In this document: in pieces, positions 7,868 to 16,335 of the stretch
Numbering within the stretch: the stretch's first letter is position 1
Layout: each line of letters starts with the position of its first letter
Source of the DNA: JAMXLO01 sp963818775
Lineage (GTDB): Bacteria; Pseudomonadota; Alphaproteobacteria; Acetobacterales; Acetobacteraceae
Assembly: GCA_963818775.1 (NCBI GenBank)
Contig: CAWFUF010000004.1
Coordinates: 248,001-312,000 of the forward strand
Length of the DNA stretch: 64,000 nucleotides
Reading direction: 5' to 3'
The notes under the pieces: generated by a model
Database searches by the model: none
Told to the model about the DNA's origin: nothing
Seen by the model: the letters and a program-made list of their open reading frames with translations, nothing else
Position numbers and translations under genes: made by a program

Positions 7868-8752
7868 ATGCAGGCAAGCGACGTCATCGAAGGACTGCCG
7901 ATCACCGACTGGCAGGGACCATTCGCACCGCCTGTGCAGACGCAGGCGCTCGATGCGCTGGAGGCCGGCCGCGTGCTGATGGCGCGATTGCCGTTCCGTC
8001 TGGCGCCGGACGAGACGTTCCTGCTGTCGCCCACTGTCATGGGTAGCGAGCGCAAGAACATCAGCTTCGATGCTGCAACGGGCCGCATCGGCAATACGTC
8101 ACTGTCCGGCGGCGAGGCCGAACGACTGCAAACGATGCTGCGCCGCTTCGCCGACATGGCGGAGACGTTGCTGCACGATCTCCTGCCTGGCTACGCGCCG
8201 GCGCTGCAGCGGGCGCGCACCAGTTTCCGCCCAGCGGAGATCGCTGGCCGCCAGTATTCGCCGCGGCACGACGACAGGCTGCTGCATGTCGATGCGTTTC
8301 CCAGCCGCCCAATGCGTGGCCAGAGGATTCTCCGCCTGTTCAGCAACGTTTCGGCGGACGGCGCACCACGTGCCTGGCGCGTCGGCGAGCCATTTCCTGA
8401 ATTCGCCCGCCAGTTCCTGCCGCGCACCGGGTCGGCGACGCCGGGCAGCGCCTGGCTGCTGCAACGCCTGGGCATCACCAAGGGGCGGCGCAGTGAATAC
8501 GACCGGATCATGCTGCGTCTCCACGACACAGGGAAGCTGGACGCTACCTACCAGTCCGGCGCGCCGCGAGCAGACTTGTCGTTTGCCGCCGGCACCACGT
8601 GGCTCTGCTTCACGGATCAGGTGTTGCACGCGGCACTCGCCGGGCATTGCGCATTGGAACAGACCTTCCACCTGCCAGTCACGGCGATGGCACATCCCGA
8701 GCGTTCGCCATTGCGCGTATTGGAGCAACTGGCCGGTCGCGCGCTGACATAG
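7868..8752 (+). CDS. Kdo hydroxylase family protein (Fe(II)/2-oxoglutarate dioxygenase)
   Basis: 294 residues resembling KdoO (PF11004), which hydroxylates the inner-core sugar Kdo of lipid A to D-glycero-D-talo-octulosonic acid (Ko). The iron facial triad is visible: His130 and Asp132 in LLHVDAFPSRP, and a distal His near 244 in TDQVLHAAL. The segment RILRLFSNVSADGAPRAW that follows is also characteristic. Ko-containing lipid A is known in Burkholderia, Yersinia and the acetic acid bacterium Acetobacter pasteurianus, which fits the suggested taxon. It is the last gene of a plus-strand run and ends 20 bp from the convergent MFS gene. Confidence 0.75.
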   Translation: MQASDVIEGLPITDWQGPFAPPVQTQALDALEAGRVLMARLPFRLAPDETFLLSPTVMGSERKNISFDAATGRIGNTSLSGGEAERLQTMLRRFADMAETLLHDLLPGYAPALQRARTSFRPAEIAGRQYSPRHDDRLLHVDAFPSRPMRGQRILRLFSNVSADGAPRAWRVGEPFPEFARQFLPRTGSATPGSAWLLQRLGITKGRRSEYDRIMLRLHDTGKLDATYQSGAPRADLSFAAGTTWLCFTDQVLHAALAGHCALEQTFHLPVTAMAHPERSPLRVLEQLAGRALT

Positions 8753-8772
8753 CGCAACCGACCGACGGCTCA

Positions 8773-9927
8773 TCAGGGGTCGTCCTGCCGCGGGATCAAT
8801 GCGACTGCGCCCGCGGCAAGCACGCAAGCCAGGGCGGCCATGGCAAATGTTGCGGAAAGCGACCATGTGACCAGCAGGCCGGCGAGCACGGAACCCAACG
8901 GGCCGCCGGACATGTTCAGGCTCATCGATACGGAAAGCACGCGGCCAAGTTCCGCCGGATCGGTCCGTCGCTGGCGCAACGTCAATACGCCGACATCGAT
9001 AGGTCCCGCCGCGGCGCCGACCAACATCAGTCCGATTGCCAGGCCGGCGAGGCCGAATTCAGCCGCTATCGGCCATGCTGCGGCGGCGGTTACCAGCATG
9101 CCGATCGCCATCACCTCGCGCTCTCGCCCGGCGATGCGTCGATGACCGGCGATCAAGGCCGCCACGCCACCAACGAGACCGACGCCCGCCCAGAGGAGGC
9201 CTGCGACGGCCGCGCCCGTGCCGCCGGCGAACTGTCGCGCCGCGAATACCGGCACGACGACAGCCAGGACGCCCCACAGAACCTCATAGAGCGAATCGGA
9301 TACCGCAAGCCCGCGCAATGAGGGGTGTCGCATGACGCGCAGCACGCCACCCCCAGCCTCTGCCATCAGCGGGCCGAGACGCGGCAACCGGCCGCGCGGT
9401 CGGCGGATGGTGCCCACGCACAAAGCGGCTGCCGTGTAGGTCAGAGCGATGATACCGAAGGCGAGCGCGGATCCGCCAAAGCCCACAATCGCGCCCGCCA
9501 ACGCGGGCCCGACGACGTCGGACAGGCCATGGATCGAGGTATCCAGGGCGTTTACGCGCGACAGAGCCGTCACTGGGACCAGACGCGGCAGCAGCGTGCG
9601 GATCCCGGACATGGTCAGCGGGCTGGTCAGCGAGAACACGCCGACCAGTGCCAGCAGCACCGGTGCATTCGCCCAGCCAAGACAATCGACCGCTATCAAC
9701 GCGATCACGCACGTCGCGCTCGCCGCCATGTCCACGGTTATCGCCCAGACCGAACCGACGCCGTCGATGAGGGCACCGGCAACCGGACTGATTGCCAGGC
9801 CAGGCGCAACAGCGGCAAAGGCCAGCCATCCGGCGAGGAGCGGCGAGCCAGTCCGTGCCAGCGCGTACAGCACAATCGCCAGCGCGAACATGCGCCCTGC
9901 CAGCCTCGACAGCAGCGCGGCGAGCAA
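8773..9927 (-). CDS. MFS transporter, 5' end probably frameshifted
   Basis: 384 residues rich in hydrophobic segments, with about 10-12 transmembrane helices and the layout of a drug/metabolite major-facilitator permease. The in-frame start is only a TTG (9925-9927) placed at the first residue of helix 1 (LAALLSRLAGRMFALAIVLY). Immediately upstream, in a different frame, a stretch beginning MTGKPLSYRQLLGSADVRAL (ATG 9986-9988) is exactly the cytosolic lead-in expected for such a permease. A one-base indel near 9928 would join the two. Either the gene is damaged, the TTG is used, or there is a base error. The substrate is unknown. Confidence 0.7.
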   Translation of the reverse strand: MLAALLSRLAGRMFALAIVLYALARTGSPLLAGWLAFAAVAPGLAISPVAGALIDGVGSVWAITVDMAASATCVIALIAVDCLGWANAPVLLALVGVFSLTSPLTMSGIRTLLPRLVPVTALSRVNALDTSIHGLSDVVGPALAGAIVGFGGSALAFGIIALTYTAAALCVGTIRRPRGRLPRLGPLMAEAGGGVLRVMRHPSLRGLAVSDSLYEVLWGVLAVVVPVFAARQFAGGTGAAVAGLLWAGVGLVGGVAALIAGHRRIAGREREVMAIGMLVTAAAAWPIAAEFGLAGLAIGLMLVGAAAGPIDVGVLTLRQRRTDPAELGRVLSVSMSLNMSGGPLGSVLAGLLVTWSLSATFAMAALACVLAAGAVALIPRQDDP

Positions 9928-9988
9928 TAAGCGCCCGCACGTCGGCCGAGCCGAGGAGCTGTCGGTAAGAGAGCGGTTTCCCTGTCAT
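9928..9988 (-). pseudogene. Out-of-frame N-terminal extension of the MFS transporter
   Basis: About 20 codons in a different frame from the MFS gene read MTGKPLSYRQLLGSADVRAL and run straight into helix 1. The ATG belongs to the CGCAATGAC end of the adjacent palindromic repeat. This supports a single-base frameshift rather than an independent gene. Confidence 0.45.
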
Positions 9989-10068
9989 TGCGAGGAGCGA
10001 AGCGACGAAGCAATCCCCATCGAGTATACGCTATGATGCAGATTGCTTCGCAGCTTCGCTCCTCGCAA
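9988..10068. repeat. Dispersed palindromic repeat (CGAGGAGCGAAGC family)
   Basis: A perfect 16-bp inverted repeat (9988-10003 and 10053-10068, TTGCGAGGAGCGAAGC and its complement) encloses inner near-repeats GAAGCAATC / GATTGCTTC. The element lies between the divergent MFS and capA-like genes. Related sequence recurs at 51126-51160. Repeats of this kind, which translate as CEERSDEAI, are widespread intergenic elements in proteobacteria and resemble REP/BIME units. The long stem could terminate or stabilise transcripts. Confidence 0.7.
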
Positions 10069-10082
10069 ACCCGGGATGCCTG

Positions 10083-11126
10083 ATGCCCAAGATGATCCTC
10101 ACCGGCGACGTCAACCTGATGAACGTCGACGATGCCACAGTGCCGTTCGCACGCGTGCAGCAGGAGTTCCGCGCCGCCGACATCGTGTTCAGCAATCTCG
10201 AATGCTGCCTCTATGATCCTCCGCGCGGGCACGCGACCGAGAACGAAGGCTTCTTCGCCTCGTCACAGATAGGTGGTGACGCCTTGCGCGCCGCCGGCAT
10301 CGGCGTGGTCGGCATTGCCAACAACGTAAACTATGGCGACGCCGCCATCACCGCCTCCGTCGCGCGGCTCGACGAACTCGGCATTCCACACACCGGCGCC
10401 GGTGCCAACGCGGCCGCGGCGCGCACCCCGGCCATCGTGGAACGCAACGGCATCCGCTATGGCTTCCTGCAACGCAGCTCGGTGTACTGGCCGACAAATC
10501 ATGAGGCCAGTCCCAGCGCCACTGGCATCGCGGTGATCCGCGCTCACACCGCGTATCAGGTGCCAATGCACAAGACGCGTGCGGACATTCCGCCGATGAA
10601 CCGCCCGGGCATTCCGCCGGTGATCATCACCTGGGCGGATCCCGATTACCTGCGCGCCTTCACCGAAGACATCTCGGCGCTGCGTTCGCAGGTCGATATC
10701 CTCGTCGCCTCATGTCACTGGGGACTGCACAAGGAGGTTCTCGGCTACATGCGCGAGATTGGCCGCGCTGCTATCGATGCCGGTGCGGATCTGGTCATCG
10801 GACATGGACCACATTATTCGCTGCCGATTGAGGTGTATCGCGGCAGGTCAATCTTCTACGGCCTGGGCAGTTTCTCGTTCCATACGGGCCATGGCGGACG
10901 GCGTCATGGCGACTGGGTCGGCATGATGGTGCGCGCGACCATAGCGGATAAGCGGATAGCGAGCATCGGCGTGCAATTCGTCCGTCACAACGGTCGCAAC
11001 GAGACTGTCCCTTGCCGCCTGGACGATGAACGCGCCGAGTTCGCCGACATCGCAACGCGCAGCGCGACACACGGAACTCGCCTCATCGAACGCGGTGACG
11101 AAATGATGATAGCACCGGAGGAATGA
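10083..11126 (+). CDS. CapA-family metallophosphatase-like protein
   Basis: 347 residues of the CapA/PGA_cap superfamily, calcineurin-like proteins first known from poly-gamma-glutamate capsule synthesis. Recognisable motifs are LTGDVNLM near the N-terminus, the NLE metal-ligand region (SNLECCLYD), SCHWGLHKE and GHGPHYSLPIEVY. The usual asparagine-histidine motif (NHxxDxG) reads ANNVNYGD, so a metal-ligand His is replaced by Val. There is no signal peptide, so it is probably cytosolic, and no capsule genes adjoin. Function is uncertain: it may hydrolyse another phosphoester or amide, or be catalytically altered. Confidence 0.75.
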   Translation: MPKMILTGDVNLMNVDDATVPFARVQQEFRAADIVFSNLECCLYDPPRGHATENEGFFASSQIGGDALRAAGIGVVGIANNVNYGDAAITASVARLDELGIPHTGAGANAAAARTPAIVERNGIRYGFLQRSSVYWPTNHEASPSATGIAVIRAHTAYQVPMHKTRADIPPMNRPGIPPVIITWADPDYLRAFTEDISALRSQVDILVASCHWGLHKEVLGYMREIGRAAIDAGADLVIGHGPHYSLPIEVYRGRSIFYGLGSFSFHTGHGGRRHGDWVGMMVRATIADKRIASIGVQFVRHNGRNETVPCRLDDERAEFADIATRSATHGTRLIERGDEMMIAPEE

Positions 11127-11128
11127 CC

Positions 11129-12046
11129 TCAGAGCGCGCGACGCCAGCGCGCGGTCAATGGCACGCCATACAGCAGAACCGCAAAGCCGACCGCAGCAAG
11201 CGAGCTCAGCACGATCGACAGTATGATATTGCCGGAGACCATGCTGACAGTGACGTAGGCCTCGCCGACGAGACCGAGCGCGATGAGCCCTTCCGCCGGC
11301 AACATCATCATGACGGTGTAGCGAAGCACGCTCTCCTCGGCGTTCCCTCCGGCAGCTATGCGATGATAGGAAGCGGGCGCGATCAGCAGCACGATGGCGA
11401 TCGCGACAAAACCCATGCTTGCCATGTGCACCGCTTGGGATGCCGCGCTCAGTTCGCCGAAACGATCGGTCAGCACGGCGATCACCTGGAAGCCGAACAG
11501 TGCCTGGGCGCCCGGCAGGACGACGCGCAGTTCCGTCAAGGCCTGAACGATGCGGCCTTCCAGCGATTGCTCCTTGTCCTCCATGGGGCCTTCCCTTCGT
11601 TCTTGGCGCCTGGCCGCGCAAGCCGGAACCACGTGCCAGACCACGATCGCCGCAAGCACGAAGCCGCCGCCGGCAAGCCCCGCACGCCAGACACCGGCAA
11701 ACGCGACGAGGCCGATGGCTACGTCGATGCCAAGCACCAGTGCGAGCAATGGCAGCGCCGCCTGTAGCGTGCGGGATGCGTGCGAGACAAAGCGCGACGT
11801 GGCGTGGCCCATCTCGGCAATCTGGTGGAATGATGGCGTGGCGAGCAGCAAACCGACTGTCGTGAGGGTCAGCAGCAGCGCGGCACAGTCGAGCGCTTGA
11901 AACGAGACGGGAAGACGACGGAAGCCGACCGAGAATGCCGCGCGATACTGCAATCCGAGCAGAAGCTGCGCACCCAGCATCACCAGGCGCGTCTCATCCA
12001 GCAGGTCCTTTACCCTCGCTTCGATCGGCAGCATCCGCCAGAGCAT
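11129..12046 (-). CDS. Membrane protein with two tandem DUF6328-like domains
   Basis: 305 residues, eight or so predicted helices in two similar halves. Half one (about 13-150) has LLDETRLVMLGAQLLLGLQY and a later SFHQIAEMG; half two (about 165-305) has ALTELRVVLPGAQALFGFQ and SYHRIAAGG. The shared pattern (ExR-x2-LxGAQxLxGFQ, then xP-x-S-[FY]-H-[QR]-I-A) marks an internal duplication of a DUF6328-type unit, normally a single-copy protein of about 150 residues. Function is unknown. The linker between the halves is charged (RRQERREGPMEDKEQ). It is convergent with the capA-like gene, 2 bp apart. Confidence 0.7.
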   Translation of the reverse strand: MLWRMLPIEARVKDLLDETRLVMLGAQLLLGLQYRAAFSVGFRRLPVSFQALDCAALLLTLTTVGLLLATPSFHQIAEMGHATSRFVSHASRTLQAALPLLALVLGIDVAIGLVAFAGVWRAGLAGGGFVLAAIVVWHVVPACAARRQERREGPMEDKEQSLEGRIVQALTELRVVLPGAQALFGFQVIAVLTDRFGELSAASQAVHMASMGFVAIAIVLLIAPASYHRIAAGGNAEESVLRYTVMMMLPAEGLIALGLVGEAYVTVSMVSGNIILSIVLSSLAAVGFAVLLYGVPLTARWRRAL

Positions 12047-12084
12047 TTGGCGTAAGGGTAGTTCCGCCGACAGTCACACTCCTG

Positions 12085-12552
12085 TCACATCGCCGCGGTT
12101 CCAGGCACCCCATGCAGTTGCTTTGCCATGTAGACGCGGTCGTAGCCCTTCTCGCGGACTCGATGCGTCTCGATGAAGCCGATGCGGTGATAGAGGGCGA
12201 TGTTCTCGGCCATCAACGCGTGCGTATACAGGTGGATTGCGTCATAGCCGCGTCGGCGGGCCTCCGCTTCGGCGAATTCGACCAGTGCGCGGCCATGGCC
12301 CTTGCCCTGACAGCCAGGCGAGACCGCGACGTTATCGAGCAGGAAACCCGACTGCGTTTCCTCCAGCACGAGGACGCCGACGATGCGTCCACCGTCCTCC
12401 ATCACCCAGGTCTGGCCGTCAGCGATGCGCCGCGCGTAATCGTCCAGCATCGGGCCGGGCAGTTTGCCGATGCGAGCGGTGTAGTGCGCATACGCGGCAT
12501 GGACGACGTCGCGCACGACGGCAGCATCATGATGACGGGCAGTGCGGATCAT
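12085..12552 (-). CDS. GNAT family N-acetyltransferase
   Basis: 155 residues with the GNAT fold: beta4 plus the acetyl-CoA pyrophosphate loop at VSPGCQGKGHGRALVEFAE (Q/R-x-x-G-x-G/A), and the C-terminal ENIALYHRIGF, typical of RimI-like acetyltransferases. It transfers an acetyl group from acetyl-CoA to an amine; the substrate is not readable. It lies 24 bp downstream of ppx on the same strand and could be co-transcribed. Confidence 0.85.
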   Translation of the reverse strand: MIRTARHHDAAVVRDVVHAAYAHYTARIGKLPGPMLDDYARRIADGQTWVMEDGGRIVGVLVLEETQSGFLLDNVAVSPGCQGKGHGRALVEFAEAEARRRGYDAIHLYTHALMAENIALYHRIGFIETHRVREKGYDRVYMAKQLHGVPGTAAM

Positions 12553-12576
12553 GGCGGCAGTCGAGCCACGCGCCAG

Positions 12577-14082
12577 TCAAGCCGCCCGCTCTCGCACTGC
12601 CTCAGTCGCGGCCTCCAGCCCCACCGTCTGCGCCAGCCGATCCAGCCGACGCATAACGCTTTCGCCGGCGAACACGCCGCTGTCTTCCTCAAGCCGAAGG
12701 ATCAGCCGACTGCCCGCAAGCCGCAGCCCGGTCCCCGCCAGCAGATCCAGCGTGCCGGCCGATAACGTGTAGGCCAGGCGCAACGCCACACCGAGCACCT
12801 CCGCCCGGTGCGTGCTCGACACATCGAGCAGCAACCGCGCCGGACGCAGGAATGGCGCCTCGGTGTCCACCTCGTAGCGCATGGCGATGGCCAGCGCGAG
12901 GAACGCCCGCGCGTGATGATCCAGCCCGATCCCGGGCTGGCGCAATACACGCAGGAACGCCTGTTCGGCACGGAACTCCGGATGATCGTGGCTGCCGATA
13001 TCGGACATCCAGCACGCCGCCTCGCGCAGCCGCCGCGCCTCGCCCAGTTCCGCCGGGAACAGCGGATCGGTCCAGTTGAACAGCGCGGGAGGCAGCTTCG
13101 GGTCACGGCCAAGCCGCGCCGCAAACTCATGTCCGGCCGCCAGCAGAGGGTCCTCGACGCGGATCGCATCAGGCATGCGCTGCATGAACCAGCCCTCACG
13201 CAGTCCGCTCGCGCTGAAAACAACCCGACGTGCGCCGGTCGCACGCAGCACGCGCCGCAGCACCACGGCGGCATACGGAAGATCATCGATGCGTCGGCGT
13301 GACAGCCCGGGCAGCCGCTCGAGAGCACGGCGACCGGCACCGGCGATCACAGCGGTCAGGTCGCGCGCCTCCTCGCGGCCGATCGTGTAATGATGCACCA
13401 TCTGCAGCGGATACCCGGTCTGCGCCATGTGGATGCGTGCGAGCGCCCGCCACGCGCCGCCCACCAGATACAGATCGCAATTGGCGCCTTCAGCCAGCCA
13501 TGGCACGGTCGCGAGGTCGGCCTCGGCGATGGCGCGGGCGCGGACCGGATCGCCACCGGCGCGCTCCGCCAGTCGTATCGCACCAAGGCTCAGCGTGTGC
13601 GACACGCCGCGCGCGCCGCGATCGAGACGCACCAACTCGAGCGAACCACCGCCGACATCGGCCAGGATCCCGTCGGCGGTCGGAATGCCGCAAAGCACGC
13701 CTTCCGCTGAATATTCCGCTTCCTGTTGACCCGACAAAATCCGGATCGGCACGTCAGGCATGCGCGCCTGCAAGCCGGCGACAAAGTCCGCGCCGTTGCG
13801 TGCATCGCGTACCGCGGCGGTGGCGAGCATCTCGAACGGCGTAGCGCCCATCGCGCGTGCCACGGCATGATAGCGGTGCAGCACGGTAAGAGCCTGCCCC
13901 ATGCCCTCTTCGTTCAACCGCCCGGTCGCCTGCAGGCCGCGGCCGAGACGCAGCACCGCCTTTTCGTTGAAGATCGCCACGGGGTTGCGACAGGCACCCT
14001 CATAGACGACGAGGCGCACGGAGTTCGATCCGAGATCGACCACGGCGCAGCGCGGTGCGTCGGCAGACGGCTTGAATGGCAT
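12577..14082 (-). CDS. ppx: Exopolyphosphatase / pppGpp phosphohydrolase (Ppx/GppA family)
   Basis: 501 residues, an ASKHA-fold phosphatase that releases phosphate from polyphosphate (and in some members the 5' phosphate of pppGpp). N-terminal VVDLGSNSVRLVVYE and the second phosphate loop ILADVGGGSLELV mark the two ATPase-like loops, and SGQQEAEYSAEG carries the catalytic Glu. The C-terminal HD-like region (HDHPEFRAEQ, then LDHHARAFLALAI) is present. It starts 3 bp after the ppk1 stop, so synthesis and breakdown of polyphosphate are encoded on one transcript, as is common in alphaproteobacteria. Confidence 0.93.
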   Translation of the reverse strand: MPFKPSADAPRCAVVDLGSNSVRLVVYEGACRNPVAIFNEKAVLRLGRGLQATGRLNEEGMGQALTVLHRYHAVARAMGATPFEMLATAAVRDARNGADFVAGLQARMPDVPIRILSGQQEAEYSAEGVLCGIPTADGILADVGGGSLELVRLDRGARGVSHTLSLGAIRLAERAGGDPVRARAIAEADLATVPWLAEGANCDLYLVGGAWRALARIHMAQTGYPLQMVHHYTIGREEARDLTAVIAGAGRRALERLPGLSRRRIDDLPYAAVVLRRVLRATGARRVVFSASGLREGWFMQRMPDAIRVEDPLLAAGHEFAARLGRDPKLPPALFNWTDPLFPAELGEARRLREAACWMSDIGSHDHPEFRAEQAFLRVLRQPGIGLDHHARAFLALAIAMRYEVDTEAPFLRPARLLLDVSSTHRAEVLGVALRLAYTLSAGTLDLLAGTGLRLAGSRLILRLEEDSGVFAGESVMRRLDRLAQTVGLEAATEAVRERAA

Positions 14083-14085
14083 GGG

Positions 14086-16326
14086 TCAGTCCTGGTTCAC
14101 GCGATCCGGGCGGCGATGATTGACCAGCGGCGATGCAACCGCGGGCCCGTGCAATGCAGAACCGCGGCCGGAAAGCGATGGGTTGGTCATGAAATAATGG
14201 TGTGCCGAGATCGGCTTCTTGCCGGGAGGCACGCGCCGCCACACACCGTCGCCGCGCAGTTCCCACGACTGCATCGAATCCTTCAGGTTCACCACCATGA
14301 TCTGGTCGAGCACCTGAGCATGCACAGTTGGATTGTGGATCGGCACCAGCGTTTCCACGCGCCAGTCCATGTTGCGCACCATCCAGTCGGCCGAACTGAT
14401 ATAGACGCGGGCGTGCCGGCTGGGCAGCTGATGGCCGTTGCCGAACACGCAGATGCGGCTGTGCTCCAGGAAGCGGCCCACGATCGACTTGATGCGGATG
14501 TTATCTGACAGGCCTGGCACGCCGGGGCGCAGGCAGCAGATGCCGCGCACCACGCCCATCACCTTCACACCGGCACGCGAGGCTTGGTACAGCAGGTCAA
14601 TCAGCGTCTCATCGACCAGCGAGTTCAGCTTCAACCAGATGCCAGCGGGCCTGCCGGCATGCGCGAAGGCGATCTCGCGACGGATCAGGTCCGACAGCAC
14701 CGCCCGCGTCGTCAGCGGACTGAATGCGATAGCATCCATCAGTTCCGGCCGCGCATACCCGGTCATGAAGTTGAACAGCCGTGCCGCGTCGCGCGTCAGG
14801 TCGGGATCGGTCGTGAAGAATGACAGGTCGGTGTAGATACGGGCGGTGATCGGGTGGTAGTTGCCGGTACCGAAATGCGCGTACGAGCGCACGCCGGTGC
14901 CCTCGCGACGTACCACCAGCGACAGCTTCGCGTGGGTCTTCAGCTCAGCGAAGCCATAGACGACCTGCACGCCAGCCGCCTCGAGCGTGCGGGCAAGCTG
15001 GATGTTCATCTCCTCGTCGAAACGCGCGCGCAACTCCACCACAGCGGTGACGAATTTGCCCGCTTCGGCTGCCTCTATCAGCGCCTTCACGATCGGTGAG
15101 TCACGACTGGTGCGATACAGTGTCTGCTTAACCGCGATCACGTTCGGGTCCTGTGCCGCCTGACGCAGGAACTGCACCACCACGTCGAAGCTCTCGAACG
15201 GGTGGTGGACAATAATGTCCTTGGCGCGGATCGCGGCAAAGCAGTCGCCACCGAAATCGCGGATGCGTTCCGGGAAGCGCGGCGTGTAGGGCGGGAACAG
15301 CAGATCGGGCCGGTCATCGACGATCAGATGCCGCAGATCCGCGACGCCGAGCATGCCATTGGTGATGTGCGTTTCGTCCGGTGCAGCGCCGGTCTCGACC
15401 GCCACGAGGGCACGCAGCTCCTCCGGCATCTTGGCATCCATGCCGAGATGGATCGCCACGCCACGCCGGCGACGCTTCAGTGCCGTCTCGTAGGAGCGGA
15501 CGAGGTCCTCCGCTTCTTCCTCGAACTCCACGTCGGTGTCGCGGATCAGGCGGAACGTACCCTGGCCGGTGACGCGAAAGCCGGGGAACAGCCGGTCCAG
15601 GAACAGCCCGACCAGATCGTCGAGGATGACGAAGCGGATCGGTTCGCCGATCGCGCCAGGCAGCCGAACGAACCGGTCCACCTGGCTGGGCAGCGGCAAC
15701 AGCGCCCGCATGCTCTGCCCGTCCTCCGCGCGGAGCAGCAGCAGAGCCATCACCAGGCCCATGTTGGGAATGAAAGGGAACGGATGCGCCGGGTCGACTG
15801 CGAGCGGCGTCAGCACCGGAAATACCCGCTCCATGAACCATGCGTCGAGCCACTTCACGTCGTTGGCTGACAGCTCGGTCGGCTCGCACACCTCGAGGCC
15901 GGCCTCACGCAACAGGCTGCGCAGTTCGCGCCACACCCGCTGCTGCTCAGCCAGCAGTGATTCGGCGCGGATCTTGATCTCGGCGAGCTGCTGCGCCGGG
16001 GTTCGTCCGTCCGGCGAAACGGCGGTGAGGCCGGCCTTCGCCTGCCCTACCAGGCCGGCCACGCGCACCGAATAGAACTCGTCCAGGTTGGAGGCGCTGA
16101 TCGACACGAAACGCACGCGTTCGAGCAGCGGATGACGCGGGTTCTCCGCCTCCTCCACCACTCGATGGTTGAAGTCGAGCCAGGAAAGCTCGCGGTTGAT
16201 GAACCGGTCGGGACTGTCCAGCGCGATCGTGGCCTGATCGGGCCTCGACGGCCCGACGGGCCGGTCGAGCACGTCCACTGTGCCGTTGCCGTGCGCCAGC
16301 GACCCTTGGGTGGGCGATTTGTTCAT
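14086..16326 (-). CDS. ppk1: Polyphosphate kinase 1
   Basis: 746 residues, normal length. The enzyme polymerises the gamma phosphate of ATP into polyphosphate. The N-terminus RFINRELSWLDFNHRVVEEA is the standard PPK1 opening. The autophosphorylated histidine is His465 in THAKLSLVVRR, followed by the HFGTGNYHPITARIYTD phosphate-binding strand. The second PLD-like half (RGICCLRPGVPGLSDNI) is intact. It lies 9 bp after hdaA and 3 bp before ppx. Confidence 0.96.
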   Translation of the reverse strand: MNKSPTQGSLAHGNGTVDVLDRPVGPSRPDQATIALDSPDRFINRELSWLDFNHRVVEEAENPRHPLLERVRFVSISASNLDEFYSVRVAGLVGQAKAGLTAVSPDGRTPAQQLAEIKIRAESLLAEQQRVWRELRSLLREAGLEVCEPTELSANDVKWLDAWFMERVFPVLTPLAVDPAHPFPFIPNMGLVMALLLLRAEDGQSMRALLPLPSQVDRFVRLPGAIGEPIRFVILDDLVGLFLDRLFPGFRVTGQGTFRLIRDTDVEFEEEAEDLVRSYETALKRRRRGVAIHLGMDAKMPEELRALVAVETGAAPDETHITNGMLGVADLRHLIVDDRPDLLFPPYTPRFPERIRDFGGDCFAAIRAKDIIVHHPFESFDVVVQFLRQAAQDPNVIAVKQTLYRTSRDSPIVKALIEAAEAGKFVTAVVELRARFDEEMNIQLARTLEAAGVQVVYGFAELKTHAKLSLVVRREGTGVRSYAHFGTGNYHPITARIYTDLSFFTTDPDLTRDAARLFNFMTGYARPELMDAIAFSPLTTRAVLSDLIRREIAFAHAGRPAGIWLKLNSLVDETLIDLLYQASRAGVKVMGVVRGICCLRPGVPGLSDNIRIKSIVGRFLEHSRICVFGNGHQLPSRHARVYISSADWMVRNMDWRVETLVPIHNPTVHAQVLDQIMVVNLKDSMQSWELRGDGVWRRVPPGKKPISAHHYFMTNPSLSGRGSALHGPAVASPLVNHRRPDRVNQD

Positions 16327-16335
16327 GTCGTGATC

